Assembly (NCBI RefSeq): GCF_015240255.1
Contig: NZ_CP061205.1
Location: 1,137,501 to 1,201,500, forward strand
Length of the DNA stretch: 64,000 nucleotides
Direction of reading: 5' to 3'
DNA from: Kordiimonas pumila
Lineage (GTDB): Bacteria; Pseudomonadota; Alphaproteobacteria; Sphingomonadales; Kordiimonadaceae
Shown here in pieces: positions 1 through 10,682 of the stretch. The first letter of the stretch is position 1. Every line of letters begins with the position of its first letter. The notes beneath the pieces were generated by a model. The model had not been told where the DNA came from. It ran no database searches and saw only the letters and a list, made by a program, of their open reading frames with translations. A program made the position numbers and the translations under genes.

Positions 1-1630
<1,630 letters not shown>

Positions 1631-1720
1631 GAGCCTCTCCATAGACAGAGATAAAATATCTTTGAATATAAAGGTTAAACAGCATGCAGCAGCTGAAAAG
1701 CTGCAAAACAAAACGCAAAG

Positions 1721-1866
1721 AACACTCTTTTGTTGATCTGGTGGTTATAGCAAGGTTGTCCCACCCGGTCCCATCTCGAACCCGGAAGTGAAAAGCCTTT
1801 GCGCCGATGGTACTTCGTCTTAAGGCGCGGAAGAGTAGGTCATCGCCAGATCTACAAAAGAGTGTT
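1721..1866 (+). other. Processing stem enclosing the 5S rRNA
   Basis: AACACTCTTTTGT at 1721-1733 and ACAAAAGAGTGTT at 1854-1866 are perfect inverted repeats of 13 bases flanking the 5S gene. They extend the terminal helix of 5S into a long duplex. This is the usual form of a precursor stem cut during pre-rRNA maturation (RNase III or RNase E/G type). The enzyme is inferred; the pairing is seen directly. Confidence 0.8.
1735..1853 (+). rRNA. rrf: 5S ribosomal RNA
   Basis: About 119 bases with the usual 5S signatures: CCCACC..GTCCCATCTCGAACCC in loops B and C, GAAGTGAAA, GCGCCGATGGTACT, and a closing helix formed by GATCTGG and CCAGATC. It lies about 105 bases after the 23S gene, as in a standard bacterial rRNA operon. 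Confidence 0.97.
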
Positions 1867-1900
1867 CAAAAACATCATCACAGTTCCAAACAGTTTATGA

Positions 1901-1924
1901 AACCGGCTCATTGCCGGTTTTTTA
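1901..1924 (+). terminator. Rho-independent terminator after 5S
   Basis: AACCGGC and GCCGGTT form a 7-bp stem with a TCATT loop, followed by a run of T. It lies about 50 bases past the 5S gene. The tRNA that follows may therefore be read through or have its own promoter. Confidence 0.75.
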
Positions 1925-2060
1925 ATTTAAGGCTTTATGCCTGATCATACGCGCGGGACCGAGCAGCCCGCCTCTTCAAAAGCATCGCTTCTGAAGATAC
2001 TGTGTCGCCGTAAGGCATCAGAAAATCGCTACCGGCTTAAATACCGGATCACTTTCTTGA

Positions 2061-2137
<77 letters not shown>

Positions 2138-2141
2138 TTAA

Positions 2142-2177
2142 AAAGCCCACTAACTCAATGAGTTAGTGGGCTTTCTC
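2142..2177 (+). terminator. Strong terminator after tRNA-fMet
   Basis: AAAGCCCACTAACT and AGTTAGTGGGCTTT form a near-perfect 14-bp hairpin with a short CAATG loop. It ends in TTT plus mixed bases and ends the rRNA-tRNA transcript. Confidence 0.85.
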
Positions 2178-3062
2178 GTTCTGAAACGCAACGTGCTTAA
2201 ACCCAAAAAGGAGCACAAAAGGAGCACCAAAAACGCAAATAAGGCGTAATCAAAGAGAAAGTAAACACAATAGAGGTGCTCTGACGTGATCAGAATCGAT
2301 TAGAAGGCAGGGGTAGCCAGTTGCCGATATGTTCAGCTATGTGACGCGTGACAAGTGCGACAAGAGAGAGACGCGAGCAAGATTACGAGTTTATCCCCGA
2401 GTGTGCAGGAGAAGCATCGGGAGGGGCTTTGTAATCATCAGGCCGCGAGTTCACTTCTTACTGCGGCCACAATTTCTTACCGACACTTTTAATCACTTAG
2501 GCGCTTCGCTTCACCGTTAAACCTTACGGTATTTTCCACGGAAGGAATAAGATTGATGATTTGTAAGGTTATCTAACAATATCCATGTTATCCCATCATT
2601 AAGCGAACTAAAATTTCATTTCCTACAAGCGAAATGTATAGTCTAGTCCCTTCAACTGGGCCTTCTACGATTACACTAGTACAGAAGAAATTTAAAAAGA
2701 TGTATGAGCAAGACAACGATATAGTTGTCGTACTAACCCGTTTCAAATAATCTACTAGGCTGTGGATAAACTACATTTTTTGATTCAAGGCGTTAGTTAC
2801 ACCGAGCACCGGTGTATTTCTGTTCCATTTCAATTGATGAAGAGTTGCTGAACCCATGCCTTGCTTCAAATAGATCGTTAAGGTTCTACCATTTTCATAT
2901 TCGAGAGTAAGGGGTGGACTTGTATTGAGAGATTGGACAGGACGTTTGAAAAAGTTAATGGCTGATAAGGGGTTTGATCTTCTCTCTGTAGAACTTTCTT
3001 ATATGATGACGTAAGAGCATGGGAGGTTCTGAGCTCATGCCAGAGAGGCTGTTTCTTTACAG
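2178..3062. other. Intergenic region with no gene recognised
   Basis: About 885 bases without a convincing reading frame. One 63-codon frame at 2329-2520 has no ribosome binding site, no family resemblance and no conserved start context, and is judged spurious. The left end carries short GGAGCAC direct repeats. From about 2530 the sequence becomes clearly AT-rich, matching the base composition of the genes that follow. Confidence 0.6.
2205..2228 (+). repeat. Tandem GGAGCAC direct repeat beside tRNA
   Basis: AAAAAGGAGCAC (2205-2216) is followed at once by AAAAGGAGCACC (2217-2228), 30 bases past the tRNA terminator. Short tandem repeats like this beside a tRNA 3' end are often recombinase arm sites or remains of an attachment region. 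No integrase gene follows, so that role is only a suggestion. Confidence 0.45.
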
Positions 3063-3425
3063 TTAATTATCAAAATACCCCCACATTTCTTCTATTAGAC
3101 CATTGTCTGCGTGCTTAATGATATCAATACCTTCAATGACAACTTGTTGGCCTTCTCCTGTGATGCCGTTAGCAGTCCATTTACTGGCAGTATAATCGCC
3201 ACAAGGTGTCATAAAGTTTATATCGATAGTCAGCTTTTCAAAATTACTTAGTAATGCGCTGATATAAACGCGGCGCTGTTTATCTGTCTCCAGAGACGGC
3301 TTATTTGCAGGGTCATGAGCAATCGCTTCTTTTGTAAATAGCCTTGAGTAAGCGTCAATGTTGCGAGTGCGGATGCTATCCCAAAAAGCTTTTGCGATAG
3401 ACAAATTTTTCTCTACATTTGCCAT
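3063..3425 (-). CDS. SnoaL-like / NTF2-fold protein
   Basis: A 120-residue protein with the size and layout of SnoaL-like, ketosteroid-isomerase-fold domains. It has an N-terminal helix pair (AKAFWDSI, YSRLFT), then strands ending in the typical closing segment GIDIIKHADNGLIEEMW. This fold makes small barrel enzymes or ligand-binding proteins. The actual reaction cannot be read from sequence. The gene is downstream of, and co-directional with, the Rieske oxygenase gene and about 75 bases away, so the two are probably co-transcribed. A SnoaL-like partner beside an oxygenase fits an isomerase or cyclase step on a hydrophobic substrate, which is inference. A plausible ribosome binding site, AAAGGGA, precedes the ATG. 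Confidence 0.8.
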   Translation of the reverse strand: MANVEKNLSIAKAFWDSIRTRNIDAYSRLFTKEAIAHDPANKPSLETDKQRRVYISALLSNFEKLTIDINFMTPCGDYTASKWTANGITGEGQQVVIEGIDIIKHADNGLIEEMWGYFDN

Positions 3426-3501
3426 GTTTAGTAATCCCTTTATACCATAGAAAGATGGGGGCTGCCCTTCAAATCACATATGCTGAAGGGCAGGTGTTTA
3501 A

Positions 3502-4533
3502 TTAACGAATAAAGTCTGCAGAAGGGTGTGCCCGAGGGAACGCTCGCAAATAATCGAAAAAGCGAGATAAAGTGAGGTCACTTCTTGTCAAAGTTCCTGG
3601 CTTAAGATGTATTGTTTGCATATTCATCAGATCGTCGATTACAACACGCTTTTCTAATTCAACAATTTCTTCCAGATACTGATCGACTTCCTCAGGTGTT
3701 CCCATATCTTTGCGTGCGCACACAGTAATGAAAGCTGTTGAACGACCTGGACGATTTAGTGTGAAAGGAGAAACAAAACCAAACCATTTACCAGCAAACT
3801 CTGTACTCTGATAATACATACTGGTACCAACAATACCCAAACGGTGTTTGACAGGATCACCGGTGACATGTGTTCCCTCAAATTCATAAAACATTGAGTG
3901 GTCAGTCCATTCAACAATATCATGGGGGTTATCACCATTGATATTAATACCGTGTAAGTACCTAATATGTTGCATATCGGGTGTATTCGCACATAAAATC
4001 CAAGGATCAGTTGGGATTTCATTCCCAAATATTCTGGTTTTAAAAACAAGGTCTTCATCAGGGTAGGGGAAGTCGGGCAATTCATAATGAGGTTCAAGAC
4101 CATTATATGCCCATATTGTCCCGTATTTTTCACATACAGGAAACTTAAATAATCTTGCATTAGTAGGAATAGGATCTTTACTGGGCATTCCACTGCAACG
4201 TCCATCAGCACCATATTTCCAATGATGAAATACACAGCGCACGTTTCCGTCAACCATATCACCTATTGATAGATCTGCCCCCAAATGTGGGCAATATGCG
4301 CTCATGACATGCGCTTGCCCATCCTTGTCACGAAATACAATTACTCTGCCATCTAAAAAGTCAAACCCACGAACAAAGTCTGGTGTTGCGGCGCTTGATA
4401 AACATATAGGAAACCAGCTTTGCGTAAATGTACCGTTTTCTCCTTCAAATGGGACAGGCTTTCCTAAGGCCCTTTTAATTATTTCAGGTCCTGAAGTTCT
4501 GTTGGAAAATTGATGTTGTGTTTCGACCGACAT
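3502..4533 (-). CDS. Rieske [2Fe-2S] non-haem iron oxygenase
   Basis: A 343-residue terminal oxygenase. The Rieske cluster motifs are C81-P-H83 in AYCPHLGADL and C100-x2-H103 in CVFHHWKYG. The catalytic iron site follows as N183-x2-D186-x2-H189-x4-H194 in ANTPDMQHIRYLH. Such enzymes hydroxylate or demethylate aromatic, steroid or terpenoid substrates with electrons from a ferredoxin. The locus carries a [2Fe-2S] ferredoxin at 11405-11740, but no reductase is seen in the window. The gene is divergent from the DJ-1-like gene at 4762, and a shared upstream region of about 230 bases holds two GGATAG elements that recur before the TonB receptor gene. The substrate is not predictable from sequence alone. 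Confidence 0.92.
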   Translation of the reverse strand: MSVETQHQFSNRTSGPEIIKRALGKPVPFEGENGTFTQSWFPICLSSAATPDFVRGFDFLDGRVIVFRDKDGQAHVMSAYCPHLGADLSIGDMVDGNVRCVFHHWKYGADGRCSGMPSKDPIPTNARLFKFPVCEKYGTIWAYNGLEPHYELPDFPYPDEDLVFKTRIFGNEIPTDPWILCANTPDMQHIRYLHGININGDNPHDIVEWTDHSMFYEFEGTHVTGDPVKHRLGIVGTSMYYQSTEFAGKWFGFVSPFTLNRPGRSTAFITVCARKDMGTPEEVDQYLEEIVELEKRVVIDDLMNMQTIHLKPGTLTRSDLTLSRFFDYLRAFPRAHPSADFIR

Positions 4534-4761
4534 AGGGCCCTCCTGCTCATGTAGCTACGTCTCAAATGATTTGAAACTTATCGAAGTAATCAGGCAGGAA
4601 TACTACCCACTAATTAGGACAGTGATATGCAGCATTAGCTTAACAGGTTCGCTATAGTCCTATCCTAAAAGCTAGGCTTTCTATCCAATCGGACGAGTAG
4701 GCATACTGGATAAAAAAAGTAAAAATAGACACTTCAATTAATAAGATTATAGGAGTGTTTT

Positions 4762-5454
4762 ATGACGAAAAAAATATTGTTCGTTGTTTCGTCACATGCC
4801 GACCTCGGTAATAGTGGAGATAAAGCGGGTAGCTGGCTTGAAGAGTTGGCAAGCCCATATTGGCAACTTGAAGATGCGGGCTATCAAGTCATACTTGCGT
4901 CCCCTAAGGGCGGAAAAGCTCCACTGGATCCGATTAGTATACAGGACCAATGGCTTAGTGATGCAGGTCGACGTTTTCTTGATGATGATGAAGCTTCTGA
5001 AAAATTATCCAACACAATATTACTTGATGAAATTAATCCCAGTGATTTTATTGGTATTTACTTAGTAGGCGGGGCTGCTACTACATGGGATTTTCCAAAT
5101 AATGCAGCTATCAAGAAGATTGTTGAGGCATACTATAGTGATAGTAAAATAATCGGCGGAGTTTGTCACGGCGTAGTAGGGCTGGTTCAGGCCGTTGACA
5201 AAAGCGGTGAGCCAATTGTTAAAAATAAGCAGGTCACATCTGTTAGTATTGCAGAAGATGTAATGTTTGGGCTTGATCGCATTGTACCTGTTTTACCTGA
5301 AGAGATGTTGCGCAAACTCCGTGCGATATATTCATCAGCAGAACCTTTAGTCGAACATGTGGTTGTTGATCCACCGTTTTTTACCGGTCAAAACCCTGCA
5401 TCAGCAGAACCCCTAGGTAAAGCGATTGTTGACCACTTAAATCGCCATTCATAG
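4762..5454 (+). CDS. DJ-1/PfpI family protein, Hsp31-like
   Basis: A 230-residue class I glutamine-amidotransferase-fold protein. The nucleophile elbow is GGVCHG with Cys135-His136, and a conserved acidic residue lies in WLEELASPY (Glu28-Glu29). The insertion pattern and the GNSGDKAGSWLEE start match the Hsp31/glyoxalase III branch, whose members act as protein or sugar deglycases, glyoxalases or chaperones, usually in stress response. The start is supported by AGGAG seven bases upstream of the ATG. The gene is divergent from the Rieske gene and convergent with the LAL regulator gene, with a hairpin between. A protective role against reactive aldehydes made by the nearby oxidative pathway is an inference. 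Confidence 0.88.
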   Translation: MTKKILFVVSSHADLGNSGDKAGSWLEELASPYWQLEDAGYQVILASPKGGKAPLDPISIQDQWLSDAGRRFLDDDEASEKLSNTILLDEINPSDFIGIYLVGGAATTWDFPNNAAIKKIVEAYYSDSKIIGGVCHGVVGLVQAVDKSGEPIVKNKQVTSVSIAEDVMFGLDRIVPVLPEEMLRKLRAIYSSAEPLVEHVVVDPPFFTGQNPASAEPLGKAIVDHLNRHS

Positions 5455-5465
5455 ACTGTGCTAAT

Positions 5466-5496
5466 ATAATGGTGGGAGTTTAAGGCCCGCCATTAT
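5466..5496. terminator. Hairpin between convergent genes
   Basis: ATAATGGTGGG and CCCGCCATTAT form an 11-bp stem with one G-T pair and a 9-base loop, sitting between the convergent DJ-1-like and LAL genes. It could end both transcripts, but it lacks a strong T run on either side. Confidence 0.55.
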
Positions 5497-5516
5497 CAAA
5501 TCATGTATTAACTTCT

Positions 5517-8228
5517 TTAACTAACTGTTATTTTCCGGTAACGTGCTAAGGCTTGTGTTCGATTGTTAGCTTGTAGCTTACGATATATGTTCCGCAGGTG
5601 AAACTTAACTGTAGCTTCACTTAAACCTAGGTGGTACGCGGCGTTTTTATTTTGATGACCTTCGCCAATATAAAGAAGTATTTGGCGTTCTCTTGGTGTC
5701 AGAGGATCATCTGGATACTCCATATCTTCTGTATTTGCGTTAGCTAAGCCGCTAGCGTTGTTTTTAGTCTTAAATAACTTTATAGATGCTTGCCATTTCG
5801 CTACCTGACCGCCTTGAAACAACCATGCCGGTAACACGGATGGGCACATGCTCTTTGCTTCGTCATAATATTTTTCATGTTGATCTGGCTGATCTAATAA
5901 TTGGTATAATTTTGATTTTGCTACTTTTAGTTCTACCACAAAACGCGTGACTGTTGTTTGGTCTACTAGTTCTTGTGTTTGATTAATTAAGTTATTAGCG
6001 AGTTCTACCATATTCTTTTTTATGGCAAGACGGATAGCGACCAACATCCCACCAATACGTTCTTGCCATGTATGATACTCCGAAAAAGATTGCAAAAATT
6101 CACCATTAGTTATGGATAAGGCTTCAGCCTCTTGTGACGCGCGGTCAATTTCTCCCAAATTAAGTGAAGCATCGATATGTGCTAACCTCATATTCCATTC
6201 TAACCGTGGTGCATCCATCCGTTCAGCAACTTCCAAGCCAAAAGATAAAATGCCTCTTGCTTCATTCATTCGCCCATATAGCATTGCAGCTCGAGCACTC
6301 TGAAGGTGAGCCCATATTTGAACTTCAGTCCAGCTTTCTAAAGCGCCCAGCGTCCCGATTAGAGACATAAGGTCAGTAAGTGGATCACATCTCCCTGTCT
6401 CAAAAAACAATCCAGTACGCAGTATACTTACTAGAGCGCATAAACGCTGGTCATCAGGGAAAAAAACCTTTGTCATACGCTCTGCAATCACTGCGTCTTC
6501 AAGTGCGGATTTTAAGTCGTTGAGCCAAAAGCATGCTAGTGCTCTATGAATATGCATAAAAATACTACCATATACGGCTTCTGTTTCAGCGTATTCATCA
6601 GCAGCTTTATCTGCGAGTTCTTTAGCCGCCTTTACGTCCCCATGACAAAAGCTATCATATGATAAAAAAGTGTAGGCCTGAGCTCTATTTTCATATTCAG
6701 CTAAAGTATCGACATTCTCTAAGTAACGCCTTAGGGCTGGTGCCGTATCTTTATGAAGTGTTTTATCAGAAATTCCGGCAATAAGTGCCTCAGCTAATAC
6801 AAATTGGTCAGGCAGAGAAAGGTCAACTTCACCTTTTTGATCATCAATGCAACCACGTGCGCCCTCTAATCTTGCTAGGGCTAGTTCAGTATCACCTTCG
6901 TGAGCATGTATAATTGCTAAAGACAATAGGGTTTTAGCTGACGCTTCATCTGGTGTAACATCAATTTCATCCAATAACCGGTGTGCAGCTGTAATCCCTT
7001 GTTGAGCTAGGAGGTTTGCATATCCAACACTGTCTAATATTGCTAGGGCTTTTTCTCTGTCTTGCGCAGCTACAGCGTGTCGCAAAGCTTCCGCTGTGCG
7101 TCCTTTATTGATAAACCATGACACAGCTCTGCGATGCAAATCAACATATTCCGTATTTTCTAGCCAGACTAAGCGCTGCTCTAAAAAACGACGCAGCATC
7201 TCTGAAAAATAAAAGTCTTGTGTTCCTCTATGTCGAAGCAATAAGCCGTCTATATGGTATAATCTTTCAATCAAGGGAGCGGCATTACTGCCTATCAGTG
7301 CGCTTGCAAGTGATTTATCAAACCTCTCAACGATAACGAGTTGAGCAATTGCTTTTTTTAGCTCTTCGGGTAACGTATTTAAAACTTCAATGCGGTAGTA
7401 TTCGTGTAAATGTTCATGCCAGTTTTCAGTGGATACCATAGATCGCGAATGAATATCAGCAAAACGGCGTGCAAAACCGACGGCGACAGCCTCGCCACTG
7501 GTTTCATAATGTAGTCTCCTAGTATATAATTCGGGAACATTATCTTCAAAAATCTCATGTATTTCTTCATGACTTAGATTAAGGTCTGATGGGCCAATTT
7601 CAAATAGTTGGTCTCTAGCCATAATGTTTCCAAGAGGCATTGTAGGGCGAACGCGACTGCCCAAAACGATACGAATATGTATAGCATGCATGAGCAAACT
7701 ATTGAGCATTTCGCCAATTTCTTGACTATCCATATGCTCATATTGGTCTAGAATAAGAACAAAACGTTCCCCCAGGCTGTTGAATAAATTTGCCAGTGCC
7801 CTAGCCAAACCAATAGGTCTATCATTTTGATTTAATAATTTACGAACTCCGTAAGCTGCATCATTATGACCGGCATACTCCAAAGCGTCTGATAGCCCAT
7901 AAACAAAGTATGTGAGATTTATATCTGCTTGATCAATGGTTAGCCAAATCACAGGACAGTCCATTTCCCTACAAATCACTCTCCACTGGGATAATAGTGT
8001 AGTTTTCCCAGACCCTGCAGGTCCTCGAACGATTGATACCTTTTTAATGAGGCTTGCTTCTGTTAGATGCCTTAATAAATTATGTCGTGTAACGATATAG
8101 TCACTTTGAGGGTGAGGTGAAGCATATCGATATGGTAGGTTTGTTTTTTGCACGGAGTAATCTTCGCTGGACACTCTGCACGTACTCCTATTCTTCTCTT
8201 CAGATATATCTTGTGCTTTATCGATCAT
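5517..8228 (-). CDS. Large LuxR-family (LAL/MalT-type) transcription regulator
   Basis: A 903-residue protein with the MalT/LAL layout. An N-terminal AAA/STAND ATPase carries Walker A GPAGSGKTT at 69-77 and Walker B LILD ending at Asp161. A long helical repeat region of TPR type follows, and a LuxR helix-turn-helix occupies the last 60 residues (LTPRERQILLYIGEG, then SEATVKFHLRNIYRKL). Such proteins bind an inducer, hydrolyse ATP, oligomerise and activate nearby promoters. The gene is divergent from the TonB receptor gene at 8468, so it most likely controls that gene and the rest of the 3-12 kb locus. The ligand is unknown. The likely ligand is the transported or oxidised compound, which is inference. 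Confidence 0.92.
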   Translation of the reverse strand: MIDKAQDISEEKNRSTCRVSSEDYSVQKTNLPYRYASPHPQSDYIVTRHNLLRHLTEASLIKKVSIVRGPAGSGKTTLLSQWRVICREMDCPVIWLTIDQADINLTYFVYGLSDALEYAGHNDAAYGVRKLLNQNDRPIGLARALANLFNSLGERFVLILDQYEHMDSQEIGEMLNSLLMHAIHIRIVLGSRVRPTMPLGNIMARDQLFEIGPSDLNLSHEEIHEIFEDNVPELYTRRLHYETSGEAVAVGFARRFADIHSRSMVSTENWHEHLHEYYRIEVLNTLPEELKKAIAQLVIVERFDKSLASALIGSNAAPLIERLYHIDGLLLRHRGTQDFYFSEMLRRFLEQRLVWLENTEYVDLHRRAVSWFINKGRTAEALRHAVAAQDREKALAILDSVGYANLLAQQGITAAHRLLDEIDVTPDEASAKTLLSLAIIHAHEGDTELALARLEGARGCIDDQKGEVDLSLPDQFVLAEALIAGISDKTLHKDTAPALRRYLENVDTLAEYENRAQAYTFLSYDSFCHGDVKAAKELADKAADEYAETEAVYGSIFMHIHRALACFWLNDLKSALEDAVIAERMTKVFFPDDQRLCALVSILRTGLFFETGRCDPLTDLMSLIGTLGALESWTEVQIWAHLQSARAAMLYGRMNEARGILSFGLEVAERMDAPRLEWNMRLAHIDASLNLGEIDRASQEAEALSITNGEFLQSFSEYHTWQERIGGMLVAIRLAIKKNMVELANNLINQTQELVDQTTVTRFVVELKVAKSKLYQLLDQPDQHEKYYDEAKSMCPSVLPAWLFQGGQVAKWQASIKLFKTKNNASGLANANTEDMEYPDDPLTPRERQILLYIGEGHQNKNAAYHLGLSEATVKFHLRNIYRKLQANNRTQALARYRKITVS

Positions 8229-8348
8229 GACTAACTATGAGATATGGCAAACACTTTGAACGTTTAAATTATAGTCTATTTTACAGTCTAAGATATCCAC
8301 CCATTCTTTCGGATAGGTTAATTGGGTGAAATGCTTTTTGCCTGCACT

Positions 8349-8377
8349 TTATGCCTATACCAATTATCGGGTATAAT
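8349..8377 (+). promoter_or_regulatory. Candidate promoter of the TonB receptor gene
   Basis: A perfect -10 box TATAAT at 8372-8377 follows a poor -35 box TTATGC at 8349-8354 with a 17-base spacer. A weak -35 fits a promoter needing an activator such as the divergent LAL protein. A GGATAGG element lies upstream at 8311-8317. Confidence 0.45.
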
Positions 8378-8467
8378 TTAACGCCCCTTCTAAATACTGT
8401 TTATCATCTTTAGGTGTCTAAAAACTTAAAAACATGAAATATTTAAACATTAGGGAGGACGTGAATA

Positions 8468-10606
8468 ATGTCGTGGGGAAATCACCTATCAAGGTTATGC
8501 TTGTCAGTATCGTTGCTAGGACTAACTGTGCCTTATAATCCAGCTACAGCAGAAGGAAATGAAGATGCAGAGTCCGTAGGTGTCTTTGATGAAATTATTG
8601 TCACCGCACGGCGACGCAGTGAAAGTTTACAGGATGTACCAATTGCTGTTACGGCCTTGACAGAACGCGATATTGCTCGTGCTGGCCTCGAAGGCGTTAG
8701 CGATTTTGCTAATTTGGTTCCAAACGTTACCTTTAGTAATTCGTTGAATGCTGGAACTAACTACCTTACTATTCGGGGGCAAACGCAATCACAGTATGCA
8801 GCCCCTCCTGCAGCAATTGTAGTGGATGGGGTTTTAACGATTTCTCCGCTGCAGTTCAATGTTGATGAGTTTGATCTCCAGCAAATAGAAGTATTGAAAG
8901 GTCCGCAAGGGGCCATCTATGGCCGCAATGCAATTGCAGGAGCAATTAATCTTGCCACTCTGAAGCCAAGTGATGAATTTAATGCTCATTTTCTAGCTGG
9001 CTATGCTCGGGGTGATGAATGGAAAGGTAAAGCATCAATTAGTGGTGCGATTGTTCCAGGCTTGTTATATGCCCTTGGGGGGGTGTCTTACACTGATCGA
9101 CGAGGTCAAGTGCGTAATATAACAACGGGGACGTATTCTGATAAAGTTGAAGACCTAACGGCGCGACTGCGTTTTGTTGTTACGCCTTCAGATGATCTGG
9201 AACTTGATTTAAAATATACTTACTCGGACACGGATGGACGGGACCCAAGCTTTATTAGTAGTGCTTCTGGAGATCCAGCAATTAGTTCCGACCCCTTGGT
9301 GAGTAACAGAATAGGCTATAACCCACGAAAGCTTCATGATCTATCAGGAAAATTCAGTCTTGATACTAGTTTTGCAACAACAACACTTACTCTCGCATAT
9401 GTTGATATAGCAGAGGATATTGACGAAGACCTAGATTATACAACAGCGGACTTTCTTGCGGCAAGGCAGACACAAGATGTTGATGGCTTCTCTCAAGAAT
9501 TGCGTTTTGCATCAAATGGAGATGATAAATTGGATTGGCTTGTGGGGGGGTATCATGTTCGCTCCACAGAAATGCGTGCCACTGAAATATATATTGACCT
9601 GTTTTATCTAGGTTTGGCACCAGAACCAACGCAGGCTGACTTTGTATTAGGGTCAGCAAGTGATGAATATTACTATGAAACATGGTCCGGATTTGGCCAA
9701 GTCAACTATGAGTTCCTCCCAGAGCTAAGTGTTTCCTTTGAGTTGCGCTATGATGATGATAGCGTTCGTCAAGTTTCTCTTGCTGAAGGCGAAAAACAAG
9801 CCAGTTTTTCTAAATGGCAACCAAAAGGCACTATTACTTACAAACCGTCTTCTGGCGATTTAACACTCTATGCTTCCATTGGGAAAGGGTATCGTAGTGG
9901 TGATTTTAACTCAAGTGGGGCCAGTTATGGAAACCCTTTGATAAAAGCAGAATCTGCTACTAACTATGAAGTGGGCGCAAAATCGATACTATTCAATGGT
10001 AAAGTAATGCTGAATATGGCAGTCTTTCAAACTGATTTAGCCGATGGGCAATTCAAACTCTTTGACTCTATTGGAGCCACGAATGTGGGGGTGAATATTG
10101 ATAAAACTCGCATTCGAGGGTTCGAAGCAGAATCAGCAGTACAAGTTACTGAAAACGTTCGTTTAAATGCATCCATTGGTTATACAGACCCGAAAGTTAC
10201 TGCTTTCACGCCGCCCACAGGTTTTACAGGTATAGCATCGGATTATATTGGTAATCGACCACCTCGCACGGCTAAAGTTACATTCAACTTTGGATTGGAT
10301 ATTGATATACCAGTGACAGATAATACATACATTTTCTTTCGACCTGATTACCGTTACATAGGGGGATATTACTGGGATCCTGAAAATGATTATAAACGTC
10401 CGGCTGAAAATGTTTTAAATTTTCGGCTAGGTCTGCGCGATTTAGATGAACAATGGTCTATCACGGGCTACGTGCAAAATGCATTGAATGAGAAAATCAC
10501 TAGTGATTTTCAGCCTTTTAGCAATACAGGCTTACCAACAGGTGCAGATGTTTATTATCCCCCAGTCGGTGCGGTTTATGGCTTAGAACTGAGGTATCAG
10601 TTCTAA
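8468..10606 (+). CDS. TonB-dependent outer-membrane receptor
   Basis: A 712-residue protein with a signal peptide (cleavage likely after ATA at about 28) and a TonB box IIVTARRR at 43-50. The plug domain begins with DVPIAVTAL and contains RGQTQ and KGPQGAIYGRNAIAGAIN. It is followed by a 22-strand-type beta barrel ending in an aromatic Phe (LELRYQF), as outer-membrane porin-like proteins require. The plug and barrel resemble the alphaproteobacterial receptors that take up hydrophobic organic compounds as much as siderophores. AGGGAGGA lies eight bases before the ATG. Its place in a locus with oxygenase, ferredoxin and FMN protein suggests uptake of the compound degraded there, which is inference. 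Confidence 0.95.
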   Translation: MSWGNHLSRLCLSVSLLGLTVPYNPATAEGNEDAESVGVFDEIIVTARRRSESLQDVPIAVTALTERDIARAGLEGVSDFANLVPNVTFSNSLNAGTNYLTIRGQTQSQYAAPPAAIVVDGVLTISPLQFNVDEFDLQQIEVLKGPQGAIYGRNAIAGAINLATLKPSDEFNAHFLAGYARGDEWKGKASISGAIVPGLLYALGGVSYTDRRGQVRNITTGTYSDKVEDLTARLRFVVTPSDDLELDLKYTYSDTDGRDPSFISSASGDPAISSDPLVSNRIGYNPRKLHDLSGKFSLDTSFATTTLTLAYVDIAEDIDEDLDYTTADFLAARQTQDVDGFSQELRFASNGDDKLDWLVGGYHVRSTEMRATEIYIDLFYLGLAPEPTQADFVLGSASDEYYYETWSGFGQVNYEFLPELSVSFELRYDDDSVRQVSLAEGEKQASFSKWQPKGTITYKPSSGDLTLYASIGKGYRSGDFNSSGASYGNPLIKAESATNYEVGAKSILFNGKVMLNMAVFQTDLADGQFKLFDSIGATNVGVNIDKTRIRGFEAESAVQVTENVRLNASIGYTDPKVTAFTPPTGFTGIASDYIGNRPPRTAKVTFNFGLDIDIPVTDNTYIFFRPDYRYIGGYYWDPENDYKRPAENVLNFRLGLRDLDEQWSITGYVQNALNEKITSDFQPFSNTGLPTGADVYYPPVGAVYGLELRYQF

Positions 10607-10620
10607 TATAATCCTCCATT

Positions 10621-10645
10621 CCGGAAAGGTATTTTACCTTTCCGG
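10621..10645 (+). repeat. Perfect 11-bp inverted repeat between genes
   Basis: CCGGAAAGGTA and TACCTTTCCGG pair perfectly around a TTT loop just after the TonB receptor gene and before the PNPOx-like gene. There is no T run after it, so it is more likely an mRNA-stabilising or partial attenuating hairpin than a full terminator. It would let the receptor be made in larger amounts than the downstream enzymes. Confidence 0.6.
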
Positions 10646-10682
10646 TAAATGCAATCCACTCCAATATTCCGAGGTTCTTATA

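Noticed and set aside
2329-2520. 63-codon frame after tRNA-fMet
   Set aside because: No binding site, unusual composition rich in Arg and Ser, no recognisable family. Judged a chance frame in intergenic DNA.
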